Below, piece after piece: positions 22,967 through 35,290 of a stretch of 64,000 nucleotides of DNA (its first letter is position 1; each line of letters begins with the position of its first letter). Position numbers and translations under genes: made by a program. This DNA comes from Stemphylium vesicarium. Taxonomy: Eukaryota > Ascomycota > Dothideomycetes > Pleosporales > Pleosporaceae. Where the stretch lies: assembly GCA_004380135.1 (NCBI GenBank), contig QXCR01000131.1, positions 18,608-82,607 on the forward strand, given 5' to 3'. The notes under the pieces were generated by a model, which saw only the letters and a program-made list of their open reading frames with translations, made no database searches and was not told the DNA's origin.

Positions 22967-25206
22967 CTTGGGAGTTTGAAAGCGCGCCCCCCTCTCAGCC
23001 CGAAAAGTGAAAGAGAAGACGATGTCGAAGACGAGGACGATAAACTTACAGGTACCAAAACCTGGAAACGAATCGCGAAACCAACATCTTCGCATCCGCT
23101 CCGAAGGGGCAAGGGCTTATTGTCATATAAACCAGCGTCCAGCCAAAACCCGCCACACGCAAGGGCGCAGAAGGTCAAGTATGCATGCAGCCGGTACCCT
23201 TGTTTCTCTTCCCCCCCTTACGCGCCTGGAGTATGGGCATGTGGGCAGGTGCGGGCAGGGTAAGGCAGGGCAGGGCAGGGCAGGGCAAGGCAACTACAAC
23301 CGGTTCTTTCACACACACACGCCTACATTTACGCTTGTCATCCCCATCCATGCTTCCCCCGCAATCTCTCTGCATAGCAGTGCGCACGGTACTTAAAACC
23401 TTGCATATTAACGACTTTGATGAATCAAGTAAGACTGGCCGCCTCTCTCACTTTTTCCTTCTCACACGTTCTCGCCATACTGCCGCTTTGCGCATCTTGC
23501 GTCTCCGTCTCCGCGCACCGCCGCCCGTCAGCCGCCGGCCGTACTCACGTGGAGCCTCGCAATATGTATGTATATATAACACACAATCTGGGCGCGCCCC
23601 GCCCGTCATGTGGAGTTGTTAACCCCGTGTCTTTGTTATATATGATGGTGCGACGGCGCATGCTCTCTGGCGCCTTGTTCCTCGTCTATTTCTCTGACAA
23701 GGACAAGACCGAGAGCGGCGCCAGGAAAGAGCAGCCAGGGTCCAGATACAGCGGCGCCCGCATCTCCACGTTCGCTGTCTGAGGCGCGCATCCTGAGTAG
23801 AACGTTGCTTTTTGCGTATTCCGGATATACAGTGTCTGTTTATTGTAGACCCTGGCGATGAAGAGAACGGGTGTAGAATTGCATATCCCGAACCTCCGTT
23901 AATTTACCCTTCTCTCTTGCTTCGCTCGCACGCACGCGACGACAACGGACTTTCTACCCCACCAGCGCTAGCACGGAGCGCAAACCCTGGAAAGAAAGAA
24001 CGAACCCAGACCGATGAACCCACAATACAGGAAACCGCGTGCGTGTCAAAAGTCAAGCCGATCCCTGCCCTGCCCTGCCCTCCTGGAATCCAGCGCTAGC
24101 AGATGGAACTGCCGCCGCTTAAACTCCCTGGTGACCGGCTGCCCCAATCGCGCGCCTTCGTGCTTGTATATGTCATATTAGACATTGCGGAACATCGACT
24201 CAACAGCTAGCAATTCAAAAGCTGGTCTTGAGATCATTCCGCGAGGGCTGGCATCATTGCATCATTGCGTCATTGCATCTTTGCATTTCTCATCTGTCGG
24301 AAAGCTTTCAGCTTTTCTCTCCCCCTGTTCTCATAGACGCAGTAGTAGTAAATAACTCGACAGTAGCAGATACACACCAACCAACCAACAATACACGCCC
24401 CATTACCAATTCCGCAGAGAAAAGAAAAAAAAAATAGACCACACGACGCAGAGCTAGAGATTCCAGTAGAAATGGCTATTATATATACACCTCTGTTTCT
24501 TCGGTCTCGGTCTACTAACAGCTACCTTTTCCCATCTCCGTGAACAAAAAAAGGGAAAAGGAAACAGGAAAAGAAAGCTGTAGCTTGGGTGAAAATGCAA
24601 CTCAACTCGTCTTAGGTGCCCATTCTCTTTTCTCTTTCTCTTCTCTCCCTCTTTCTCTTCTCTCTCTCTCGCTCACTCCCGCTTATATAAGCCTTGTCTT
24701 TAGGCTTCTTTACCTATATAGGTATGGTAGGTATCGTGATGTGATGTGATTTGACGGGCCCGTGACACACACACGCATCTCCACCCCCGCTCTAATATAC
24801 TCACCCGACTTTTCATCTAAACCTCCGCATCACGCACATCACGCACTATAAAAACTGCCGATGATCCGTGGCATATGTAAATTAAAAAAATCGCCCCGCT
24901 GCAAGACTTGGCCGATTTGATCTGATGAGAATACGTCATGTGGTATGGGGTGAGGTAGGTACCTATGTAGCGGGATAAGCTACTTGGCTTCTCCAAGGCT
25001 GGTTTCCATCATGTTCATTTTGCCTAGTTATACATTGTTGAAAGAAAAGAAAAAAAAAAGGTATGCAAACATGCTCGTGATATCTCTCCCTCATTGTCGC
25101 ATAGTAAGCCCTCGCCGACCCATTCCAATGCGCCCCAAAACGCCGTCAAAGATATGCGCGCGGTATACCCATCCCCCCCAAACACCAATCACGACCCACT
25201 CCTCAC
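22967..25206. other. intergenic 2.2 kb with simple repeats
   Basis: Holds the upstream region of the rhodopsin-domain gene and the 3' side of MOB1. A GGCAG minisatellite lies at about 23255-23292 and its complement (CCCTGC)n at about 24064-24080. A long CT-rich tract runs at about 24620-24680 with the look of a plus-strand promoter, but no gene with support follows it. Confidence 0.45.
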
Positions 25207-26028
25207 CTAATCACTCCGAAGCATACTCTCCACCAAATCCCCCAACGGCCCCCAAAAATCACGACTTCCATTCGCTAACCCATGCTCATCAATAAACAGC
25301 ACATAATGCTTAAAACTCGTGTTGAGATGCGGTTCCAGCCCCAACTCGATAACAACAGGGTAGTGGTGACAGTAGATATGGGCGTAGACGCGGTAAAGCC
25401 GCTTGAACATGTTGCGAATGAGGGCGGGAAAGGCCTTGGGAAAGGGTACGCCGATGCGCGAGGGGAACATGGCTTCGTTGTCGACGTTGGATTGCACCCA
25501 TGCCATTAGGTGTTCAATGTATTCGGGGGCTGGCATCTTTGTGGGTTTTTTGTACGATTCAGAGTCTTGCCAGAGGTATTCGAATCTAAAGGTGGTGGTG
25601 GGTGTGCGTGTTAATCAATGCGCCTTTGGGTGAGTTGCGGGGTTGTTGGGCATGACTTACTCGTCGGTTGCTTTCATCTCCGGACAACTCTGCGGCGAGC
25701 AAAACTCGGTGATGGAGCCGTAGAGCAGGTTGATTTGGTTGTAGAAGTCGACTACGTTCACGGCGAGCCATTCGTCCTTGTCTTCGCCTTCGGGCAGCCG
25801 GACTGCCTTGCGCAGACTCCCACTGCCCAATGTTGCCTCTGCGTACTGCTTGAGCTGCCAACTGCTGGTGCCGCGGTTCGCCTTTTGTGGCTTGAATGGT
25901 GCGCGCGTTCGCGGGTTACTAGAAAAACGAGTAACAAGGTCAGCCAGTGCTCGGGACAGCCCAATCGACGTCATGTAGTTCAGTGCGACGGACAAGGACA
26001 CTTACACGGCGGTCATGAAGCCCGACAT
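25207..26028 (-). CDS. mob1: MOB1 kinase activator, 219 aa
   Basis: Exons 26006-26028, 25661-25918 and 25207-25585 (introns of 87 and 75 bp). The tiny first exon encodes MSGFMTAV. The body has the MOB landmarks: LPEGEDKDEWLAVNVVDFYNQINLLYGSITEFC, the zinc-binding CSPQSCPEM, FEYLWQDSE, PAPEYIEHLMAWVQ and the second zinc half HIYCHHY. The length is that of fungal Mob1. MOB1 binds and activates NDR/LATS kinases (Dbf2/Sid2 type) in the mitotic exit/septation network and acts at spindle pole body and septum. All zinc ligands are present. It lies head-to-tail with the GH63-like gene on the same strand, with about 470 bp between. Confidence 0.95.
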
Positions 26029-26500
26029 GTTTGAATCCCCGCTTCGTGGACAGCGTATGGACGGCGTAACGAGTTGTGTATAGGCGACAGAGACTGAGCG
26101 AGCTGAAAAGAGGTCAGGTGGAAGAGCTGGTGATGACGTTGGTTGCTTTTGGGAGAGGATGGTGTTTAGGGCCCCGCAACAAACAATCGCATCCCGCCCG
26201 CCGCAACCACGGCCGGACCTCAACCGCGCTAACACGTGAGAGCGCTAATTAGGCAAGCATCATGCCCGCAACATCACTTTTGTACCATTCGTAGACGAAC
26301 AAACTAGATGGTAGCTTCTCACGTGCGACGTAGCAATCGTATCAGTGATCATTGATATCGTCTTGTCTCATTTAGGTCTACTCTACGTCTAGGATACACC
26401 GCTCGCGTGTAAAGAACCACACCTCCACCGCATCCCCAGATCAACTCAGGTCCACCAGTCCACTCTCCACTCTCCACTCTCACCCACGCATGTGCAATGC
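26029..26500. other. intergenic between MOB1 and GH63-like gene
   Basis: 472 bp covering the MOB1 promoter and the GH63-like gene's 3' end. A short (CCACTCT)n repeat is at about 26460-26482. Nothing else seen. Confidence 0.45.
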
Positions 26501-29500
26501 TCATTTGCTAAAGTAAGGATCCTGCTCAAAGTAGTCGCCATGGTCACGGCTGCCATTGCGGTGACCCTTCTTTGGCCGCGAGTCGGAGCCGCCGTCGGTC
26601 ATCGTCTCAAATTCGTCCGGGTCGTAGTCCTGCATGCCCGTCTTGATGCGCTGGAGTTGACCACTCACGTAGTGGTTCAACCGGTCTTGCGTCGCATTCT
26701 TTTGGTCGAGCGCTTCTTGGTCCAGTACACCAACAGAGTTCTTGCGCTTGATCGGACTTGTAATGTCCTCGTCTTCGCCGTTGGTAGATGTCTCGCCCCA
26801 GTCACTTCGGAAACCAATGCTACGGCTAGTGGAAGATCGACGAAGGCTTTGGCGTTTGGCCGGCTTGCCTCCCGTTGTGAAAACATCGTCAAAGTAATGG
26901 TCGGCAGCACCTGTGGGTGTGCGCGGTGTTTGTGGGAGACGGCAAGTCATACTGCCTTTGTTAGTTTTGGTATCTTTCAAATCATACGCGAACGTACCCA
27001 GTGTCGTGAATCATCTTGGCAATCAGACCGGTCCAGCCGCACTGATGTGTCGCTCCCAAACCACGTCCAGTGTCACCGTCGAAGAACTCGTGGTACCACA
27101 TGTAGTCTTTCCAGTTCGGGTCAAAGTCCAGCATCTCGTTGCCGTCGTTGATGGCCCTTCTACCATCATCTCCGCGAGCAAACAAATGCTGGAGACGATG
27201 TTGAATCTCCTCGGCCACGTGGCCGAGATGCATAAAGTCACCAGAACCCGTAGGGCACTCGACCTTTAGGTTGCTGCCGTAGTAGAGATGGAATCTCTGG
27301 CAGGACTCGATGAGCAGGAAGTTGACGGCCAGCCAAATGGGACCTCGCCAGTTACTGTTGCCACCGAAGAGACCACTGTCCGAATCACCGGGGAGGTAGG
27401 CGACTTCGTACTTTTGGCCGTTGACATCCATCGAGTAGGGGTGCTTCTTGTGGTACTTGGAGAGGGATCGGATGCCGTGGTCAGCAAAGAACTCGTCCTC
27501 GTCCAACATTCTGTGCATGATACGCTTCAGTCTGTCTTCGTTGACGAGCGACAGGAGCATGCGGTCGCCTTGGCCACGTTTTGACAGCGTGTGAATGTTG
27601 CGTTTTGACTGCTCTGGGCGATTGGCAATAAACCACTCCACCCGCTTCTTGAAACTGGGAAGTCGGTTGATGATCTCCGGCTCTAATGTCATGGTCGAGT
27701 AGAGAGGAATGAGACCGACCAGGGAACGGACCGGCATCTGATGGCTCCACGGGCCACCCCACGAGATTGCGTCGTAATAGAAGCCGTCTTCTTCATTCCA
27801 CAAAGGCTTCGACTCGCCCTCGCTGCGGAATTGCATAGCATCGCTGATCATCAGGAAATGCTCGAAGAACTTGGAAGCCATGTCTTCGTAGATGCGACGT
27901 CTCTTGGCGAGCTCGAGGCAGATGTTCAGCATGTTCAGGCAGTAGAAACCCATCCATCCAGTGCTGTCAGCCTGCTCGAGGACACCTCCAGTCGGTAGAG
28001 GATCGGAACGGTTGAAGACACCAATGTTGTCGAGACCCAGGAAACCACCCTCGAAGATGTTCTTTCCGTCCGCGTCTTTCCGATTGACCCACCAAGTGAA
28101 GTTGAGCAACAGCTTCTGGAACACACGTTCAAGGCAGTCAAAGTCCTCGCGTCCGTACATCTTGCGCTCAATTTTGAATACCCTGAACAGCGACCAGGCG
28201 TGCACCGGGGGGTTCACGTCGCCAAAGTTCCATTCATAGGCCGGGAGTTGACCGTTGGGGTGCATGTACCACTCGCGTGTGAAGAGGTCGAGCTGCTTCT
28301 TGGAGAAGTCGGGGTCGATCATGGCGAGCGTGATGCAGTGGAAAGCACTGTCCCAAGCAGCGAAGAAGGGATATTCCCAGGAATCAGGCATCGAAAGAAT
28401 ATCGTCCAGGTACATGTGTTTCCACTCTTTGTTCCGTATGGCTTTCCGATTAGGCGGCGGAGGAGGCATGTCAGGGTCACCGTTGGCCCATTGATCCCAG
28501 ATGAAGTGGTAGTATTGCTTACACCACATCATACCGGAAAAGGCCTGACGTTGGATGTTGCGCAGATCATCCGCAATTGGCAGTGGGCTTATCCTGTAGT
28601 AGAACTCGTCCGCCTCGGCGCGACGTTGCTCGATGATGTCGTCGAAAAGCTCCTCGTCGAGGTAGCCATCATCTTTCCGCGAGAGCCTGAAGCGGACTAC
28701 AGCGCACTCGCCAGGTGGGACGCCCTCGCCTTCATCGAAGGCGTACCATGCGGCGCATTTTGTGCCAGTGTTTTCGGGATTGACAGCACCCTTCTCCTCG
28801 TCTACAATGTGGCGGTGGATAGCGTCCTTGACATAGGGGGTCTTGTTCTTGACCTTCCACAGGCCCTCGTAGTTGGTGTCGTTGTCGGTGAAGAGGAGTT
28901 CGGGCTGGATGTCCTCGCCGCTGGGACCGGTGCCAGGAGACGGTGAGAGCTGGAAGTAGCGGTCTCCGAGCTTGTGGTGCTTTGACTGTGCAGTCGTCGG
29001 GCCAATCTTGGTGATGGAAGGCTTCAGCGAGGGATCTTCATGACCCCATGCCCAAGTGTTCCTGAACCAACAGTGAGGTACAATGTGCAATGGTGCTGGC
29101 TCTGGTCCGCGGTTGTAGGCTGTCACTCGGAAGCACATCTCCTCTGGGTCATCGGCCTCTTTGGCCGTCTCGATGAAAATGTCCCAGTATCGGTCGTCGT
29201 CGAAGATGCCAGTGTCCACAAGGTTGTATTCCTTCTCGAGCCGTGTTCGCTTCGCGTTGGTCTTGATGAGGTCTTCGTAGGGGAACTTGCGCTGGGGAAG
29301 TTTGTAGAGAAACTTCATGTACGAGTGCTGCGGAAAGTCAGAGAGGTGATTTTTTGGACGAGTAGACTACATACAGTGGGAGTGTTGTCCAAGTGGAAAT
29401 GGCACTCCTTGAGCGACTCGCCGTGGTTACCCTGTGGATTCGACAGGCCAAAAAGTCGCTCCTTTAGGAAATCGCTGGAAGCAGTCAGTATGACACTTGG

Positions 29501-29955
29501 GATCCAGGCTGGCAGTCGCATACTCCTTCTCGTTCCAGAAAGCAAAGGCAATGTTCTGGAAGCCGTGCGAGTCTGACACACCAGCAATTCCGTCCTCGCC
29601 CCAACGAAAGGCACGCGATCGCGCCATATCGTGCGTGAAATCTGGACAGGAATTAGCAACAGTCCAAGATGAGGATCAAAATTACTTACGACTCCAGGCA
29701 TCTCCATCATGGCTGCGGGAGTTGGTTAGCAAAGAGCGGTGTCAAGAACAACATGGTTTCTTACGAGTAATCTTCGCGGACTAGAATTGGGTTAGCATAG
29801 TTGGAGGCTGATTACAGAGAGCAAAACTGACCTGTTGCCCACTGCCTCTCGGCAACGTAGGGCCCCCATCGCTTCCAGTAAGCGGTCCGCTCACGGTCCT
29901 GCTTGAGGCGCTTCTCCTCTTCGCAGAGGTATTCTTGATTCTCAATGAGAACCAT
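26501..29955 (-). CDS. GH63-like glycoside hydrolase (YMR196W type), 1053 aa
   Basis: Seven exons: 29832-29955, 29765-29780, 29690-29712, 29524-29641, 29375-29474, 26998-29327 and 26501-26951; two are tiny (16 and 23 nt) but keep frame. The N-terminus reads ERQWATVREDYS then HFTHDMARSRAFRWGEDGIAG. The central and C-terminal (alpha/alpha)6 region includes WEYPFFAAWDSAFH, LPAYEWNFGDVNPPVHAW, GGFLGLDNIGVFNR, EQADSTGWMGFY and NSNWRGPIWLAVNFLL. There is no signal peptide, so it is probably cytosolic. This matches the family of yeast YMR196W, distantly related to ER processing alpha-glucosidase I, with unproven substrate. The last exon adds a charged disordered tail (PIKRKNSVGVLDQEAL). The long exon is typical and its frame is uninterrupted. 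Confidence 0.92.
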
Positions 29956-31242
29956 GTTGAGTGTGTGAGCCGATGCGACTCGGGATCTGGGTCACTGGTG
30001 AGGGAGGGAGTGTTGTGCGGATGGCGGCGCGTGGAGCGGCGTGGAGATAATAATTGCCTGCGGGCAGTATGGGGCAAACAATGGGGAAAGTCGAACAGCC
30101 AAGATATTAGAGGAGTGCTAGGTAGGGTAGTGGATGCGGACGAAGCTGTTTGCAGAAAAAGTCCAATGGGCAAGGTAATGGAGATGGAGAAGAAGAAGAG
30201 GGAGAGACGGATGGCACAGAAGACGGGTGCTTTTGATCGGGCGGGTGTCGTGGTCGTGGCTACCGCGAACCATGGACCTGCAGGAACTCGCGATGCATCA
30301 TAGCTATCCGTGCATATGGCGGGACTTATCGCGAACGGCCGCCTTAGGCCCACTCGAGTCTAACGCCCTCGTCTGCCCGGTTTCAATCCCATGTTACGAC
30401 AGAGCCGCAACAAATTGACCAGACGCTTGCAAAACCTGCCGTGCGTGGAGCGCGTCCTGCAATTTGACTCGCGCCAGGCTGCAAAATGTCGCGGTCCAAC
30501 GGTCCAAAATCTCTGCGCCAAAGTGTTGAGCGCGCTTGCTGCCCCGCGACGCCAACTCTGGGAAGAAGCAGCCACGATAAAGACGTTAGTGCCGGCCCTT
30601 TCCCCACCCTGGAATCGTCGATCGGACCTGGTCCAGCCTCCGACTCTTTGCCTGGGGGTGTGGAGAATGTGACAGCGGTCCCCCGGCGCTTGGATTTCCA
30701 TACTAAGACCTATGGCATTTTGACCACGGCTGCGTCCTAAGGTTATCCCGCCCGCATGCCCGACAGCTGACAGGTTCCGAGATGCTTCTTTTTTCGCGTT
30801 GCGCCGATCGCGACACGCCAATTCACGTGATGCACGATATCACCCGTGGCCATCCGTGGACATGCTTTGCACAAGCTTCATGACATTGGGAGTGTTCTTG
30901 TTGAGTATTCTTTGAGCGCCTAACAAGCGATACTATCAATAGTGGAAACTTCCAATTCCACGTCGCAAACTACAATTGTACTAATGCACTTATACGGCCC
31001 TATACTCTTCCACTTGGCTGATTGTGTTTTGGCTGCCACAGTACTAGCCGACACAGGCAGACGTGCCGCCGGTGTTGTTTAAACTAAACAAGTCCTCGAT
31101 CGTATACTTTAGTCTGCTGCGCATCCATTCGATGAGTTTTCGGGTTCTTGTTTCCCGGATGCCTGTGGTTGTGGACACAAGGGCTGCCCGACGTACACCA
31201 TGTACTCCTCCCATCACCTCCGCTCTCCGCGCATCGGGATGA
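29956..31242. other. intergenic 1.3 kb
   Basis: Upstream region of the GH63-like gene, plus sequence past the 3' end of the repeat-exon gene. Overlapping frames at 30.36-30.82 kb on both strands have no family similarity and are not called. Confidence 0.45.
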
Positions 31243-31908
31243 CTAGTCTGCCTGTTCCTATCATCAGCATAGCACAGTTTTGTTGAAATTCTCTCAGAAC
31301 TCAAAGATCATGTACATACTCTATATCCTCCATCGGCAGGGTTCCCATCACCAGGGAATTTGGGCTTGTGCTGATCCGTGCACTAGCAGACGTCGTTAGT
31401 CCGACGCGTACGGGTGGCTAATCGAAAGCAGGAATGTGTGGAGATATACAGTGTATCCTCCATCACCAGGCGCGCCGCTACTAGGCTCAGCGGGCTTCCT
31501 CTCATTCGTACACTGGCACATATTGTCAGTAAGATTAGTCCACGGGTGCAAGCACCGCTGGCCATGCACGGTAAGAGAAGAGTGAGGTAGAAAGGGTGGA
31601 CGGACAGTGTATGACCAATCTCCGGGCGGTGCGTCTTCACTAGGAACCTTGGGTTTAATCATGTCGACGTAACGGGTGGGGATGGATCTACGAAGCAGAT
31701 GCAAACTATCCCTCGCAGAAGAGTGAAAAAGCAAAGCAGTATCAGCACTCCAAGAGGGCGAACAAGGTGTTGCGGGGCAATAGAGCCTACTGCCTTGCTT
31801 TTGTAGACGGGCTGATGGAGGGGCAGGATAAAAGATACACGATTCCTCAGACAAACTCTGGTAATTGGCCAGCATTTGCGTGCTGCGGTCTAGATCGAAC
31901 TTCGCCAT
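31243..31908 (-). CDS. unrecognised protein built from 63-nt repeat exons
   Basis: I do not recognise this protein. Two consecutive exons, 31450-31512 and 31320-31382, are each exactly 63 nt, both phase 0, and encode related 21-residue units: each starts CT, has KP and P near the middle and ends P-x-D-G-G-Y-x. An upstream exon ending at 31606 carries a similar end (IKPKVPSEDAPPGDWSYT). Introns of 93, 67 and 62 bp have good branch and acceptor sites (CTGACAA...CCAG; CTAACG...CTAG; GATAG). A short last exon (31243-31257) gives a stop. The frame is open upstream to an ATG at 31908 (MAKFDLDRS), but the true start is uncertain and may lie further upstream. Pro/Gly/Tyr-rich repeats with a leading Cys suggest a structural or secreted repeat protein; this is inference. 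Confidence 0.45.
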
Positions 31909-34000
31909 CGAGCTCTATTCGGTGGAGCTCACCGATGAGGAGATGCTCTAGAGATGTAGGTCGTGGGTCGGACCTATCAGTATGGCATGCGGAGGAAACC
32001 CCCGCTTTCCATTGGCACGAGGCATAGTTGTGGGATATCGAAGGATAATCTCTTGTTTCCTGGCCTTGATTCGTATGGTTGGAGTATCGCGGAGATGAAC
32101 GCGTGAGAGAAGTCGGATGTTACATATGAGGCTGAACTTGTACGACCAAGAGTTGGACAGCGACGTCGCACCGTCGAAGTGATGGTTCTCTTTGACTCTC
32201 TCGACAGAATGTGGCCGGAAAAGTCGCTGGAGAGATTGTGCGAGGAAAATTTGCGCTGTAGGGTATATTGAGATGTCGATTTGACCATATAAGACATGAC
32301 AATACTAGCATATACAGTGCCGGTAAGCTCCGTTGTGTAGTAATCCACATTTTCGGTATCCGATCCGACTAGAATCCACACCCAGCTCTTTCTCCTATGC
32401 ACTGATTACTTGTTTGGGTAATGGAGCTAATTAGATGATCACCACGGATACAGCAGATCTTACAAAAGGCCCGGTATGTGCATCGGTGTTCACCGCCCTG
32501 CCAATGAAAAAGGCCAGAGTATCGGAGATGGTGAGATGGAAAATGAGCGGAAGGAAGAGAAAGCAACAGATTCGGAGTCGTGTGTCGCTGCATGTGGTTG
32601 CTGTATTTATCGATGGCACATATACGCACGGCTGGATCAACGGCGTTGTAGCGAACTTGTGGACAACCGTCAACCCAGACATACTAATGTTGCAACTGTC
32701 CAATCCAGTCAATGCTTCAATCACCCAAGACGTACCTCGATATTTCAGCCGAGTTACGTTTGAGTAGCTCGCGAAGATACGCTGCTTTTGACGTCACAGG
32801 CAAAGCGAACCCTGGCCTGGGACTACAGTCCGTTCCCTAGCTAACAAAGCTTATTCTGGTGTCGTACGAGGCTCGGAGAGTCCGACAAGACCAAAGCAAA
32901 TGCTGCTGGTCGGTAACCGAGGCATTGAACGGAGTGATTGACATTCATCAAACATGGACCGAGGAGACATGGCGGAGCAAAGCGGAAGACTTGTCGTTCC
33001 CGGGCCTGGATGGGATGATCTACTGAGATGGTTGCAGACACGATGAGTATTTCCCCGGATTTCCCCTGGGTTGCCCTAGTCGGGAGGTGATGAAACGGGA
33101 GCTATGGTAAGAGAGCCAACGGGAGGAGGTGTCGTGTGACGCTTCAGGAACATGCCGGACCGTCGTGGAATGAGGTTGCATGGCTGCGCCCCGTTAAACA
33201 AAGTCGCGGAGGAAATGCCTTTTTTGATCGTTAGGCCCAAGACGCGGACGAGATGGCTGGTGACGGACGAAGAGGGATTGCGGGTATGTCTTCATTGTCG
33301 CGAGAAACTAAGAAAACAAGAAAGAAAGAAGGAAAGAAAGAAAAAGCTACTTTCTTCTTCTCAAAGGCTGCCATTGCGAAGTCAGGGTAGTAGTATAGTA
33401 ATGTGGATTGCGGAGTGAATGCATAGTGCGGCGGTTCGGAGAGCTTGGCTTGGGGCTGCAGGGGAACTCGAAGCGAGTAGTTCGGCCACTAGTGGGCTCA
33501 GGTGGATGCAGAACGTCTGGCATGTGAACATGGAACTTCTCATGCGCGCATCCAGCGACGCAGAAGCACCGACAGTCTTCTCACCGCAGTCCCTCACTTG
33601 AAGAAACTCGCCCGAGTCATACTGTCGCCGTCCTCTGGGGATGCGACTGCAAATAGCTCCGCCTCTTTCCACACCCGCCCCGGGTTGCGCAACCAGCCTG
33701 CACTGCGAATGCGAATGGTGGTGATTCCTCACGTCATATCGCGCCCACCACCTCTCAACAGCTTCCCAACAAGGGCAATCTCGACGCACACCAAACGCAT
33801 AATCGCCGCAGCGGCCCCTCTAGATCCTGCGCCTGTCCTGCCCTCTGGCCAGGCGATTGCGCTAGGCTGTACATGTTAGCCTCCCGTCGGCCCTCAACCC
33901 TTCCACAAGACGCCGACGACGCTTCAAGCTGGCGACACTGTCGCACTACTCGTTCGCGGGGCGAGCGGCTTCCACGGCCAGAGGCCTCCCGAATCCCGCC
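31909..34000. other. gene-poor 2.1-kb stretch
   Basis: A minus-strand frame beginning at 32350 (MWITTQRSLPALYMLVLSCLIW) looks like a signal peptide and could be a first exon of the repeat-exon gene, but I could not link it. A purine-rich (GAAA)n tract lies at about 33303-33345. The final few hundred bases should be the bHLH promoter. Confidence 0.4.
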
Positions 34001-35290
34001 ATGAACGACAAAGACCCGCCGCCGTTTGGCTACACCTTCTCCAACGACTTCTTCGACACCGCCCCCGCGACCTACGACAACAATGGCCAGTCTATCCTCA
34101 GTGACATGGAAAACCAGCAGCTCGACAACTTCTTCTCGTCAACGAATCCCTTTGACCTCATCGATTCGCACCCGCTTCCACCCGCCCTGGACGACAAGGC
34201 GAGCGCCCACGACTACAACAACTGGGAGGATTTTATCGCTCCCCCCACCGTCCACCGCGTCACCAGTACCATACCAGACCAGGCCCGCCTGCAGAACAGC
34301 TTTCACCAAGAACCGCAGTATACGCCGTCTCTGCACAACAACTTCCTGGGCAACACCGAGGATGAGCTACAGGCGGCCACGGCCCTCTTCAACCAGGCCC
34401 AGCCTTCTTATACCAACGGTCGATCGCACAGCTTCCACGAACAGCCAACGCATAGTAGTTTTTTGTCAAATGGGTCCGACCTGAACCAAAGTTCGCTACC
34501 CATAAGTATGCCAGCCCATGGCCTGATGCATGAACGCCTGGGCTCGTTGCTCCCGAATCACAGCGGACAGGAACTAGACACGCAATTTTCAGCACCATGG
34601 CCGAGCAAAGCGCCGCAGCATCACCAAACAGACTTTGGGCCGCCCCTGCAGAAGATTGACCTCAAGCGGTCGTATACCTTTGGCACCGACAACTCTTTCA
34701 ACAGCCCCGCCGGCTACTCCGCCCCAAACGGCCACTTGGGCGAGCACAGCGCTGGAAGACCTTCGATACCCGACGTCGAAGAGACGCACCAACATCTACT
34801 ACGAGCAGTAGCCGGCATCGAGGCACCGAGCGCCAGTCCGACCGCATATCCACATACCTCCACGCATGCCGGTGTATCGCGCGACGACGATCAATCCGAC
34901 GAATCCGCCTCCGACGAAGAGCTCGAAGACAGGCCAGCGAAGAAGCGGAAGAAGAGCCAAGCCCGGGTCGGCAAAGACACCCCGAAAAAAGCCGCGCGCA
35001 ACGCCAAAGCCCGCAAGGCCTCTGTGGTTGACGAAAAGAAGAAGCGGGCACCCGCCGCAACCCAGAAAACACATCGCGAGAACCTGACCGAAGAGCAAAA
35101 ACGAAGCAATCACATCCTTTCCGAACAGAAGCGTCGAGACTTGATTAAGCAGGGGTACAAGGATTTGAACGAGGTTGTTCCTGCTGTCCGCGGTGGTGGG
35201 CTAAGTAAGAGCCAGATTCTAGTAGAGGCTGCGACGTTCTTGGAGAAGTTGATCGAGGATAATATCACGTATCGGAAGGCGACTGGCTGA
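34001..35290 (+). CDS. bHLH transcription factor (Ino4-like domain), 429 aa
   Basis: A single exon. The N-terminal 280 residues are low complexity, rich in Asn/Ser/Pro/Gln, as in activation regions. Acidic DQSDESASDEELEDRPAKKRKK is followed by a long basic stretch (nuclear localisation). The bHLH domain is at about residues 355-425: basic region and helix 1 in EEQKRSNHILSEQKRRDLIKQ, loop VPAVRGGG, helix 2 SKSQILVEAATFLEKL. The E-x-x-R spacing in SEQKRR fits E-box binding, and the domain resembles the Ino4-like fungal bHLH group. The protein ends a few residues after helix 2 with no leucine zipper. The start is the first ATG after a pyrimidine-rich leader and gives a plausible FGYTFSNDFFD N-terminus. 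Confidence 0.92.
   Translation: MNDKDPPPFGYTFSNDFFDTAPATYDNNGQSILSDMENQQLDNFFSSTNPFDLIDSHPLPPALDDKASAHDYNNWEDFIAPPTVHRVTSTIPDQARLQNSFHQEPQYTPSLHNNFLGNTEDELQAATALFNQAQPSYTNGRSHSFHEQPTHSSFLSNGSDLNQSSLPISMPAHGLMHERLGSLLPNHSGQELDTQFSAPWPSKAPQHHQTDFGPPLQKIDLKRSYTFGTDNSFNSPAGYSAPNGHLGEHSAGRPSIPDVEETHQHLLRAVAGIEAPSASPTAYPHTSTHAGVSRDDDQSDESASDEELEDRPAKKRKKSQARVGKDTPKKAARNAKARKASVVDEKKKRAPAATQKTHRENLTEEQKRSNHILSEQKRRDLIKQGYKDLNEVVPAVRGGGLSKSQILVEAATFLEKLIEDNITYRKATG

Noticed and set aside
26492..27151. 219-codon plus-strand open frame
   Set aside because: Antisense to the last two exons of the GH63-like gene; arises from the high-GC codon use of that gene.
28200..28946. 248-codon plus-strand open frame
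   Set aside because: It lies wholly antisense to the conserved GH63-like exon and mirrors its codon pattern; no family similarity of its own.
30370..30400. tRNA-like GGTTTCAATCCC
   Set aside because: Resembles a T-arm loop, but no matching acceptor, D or anticodon arms are found around it. No tRNA, rRNA or CRISPR array was identified anywhere in the window.
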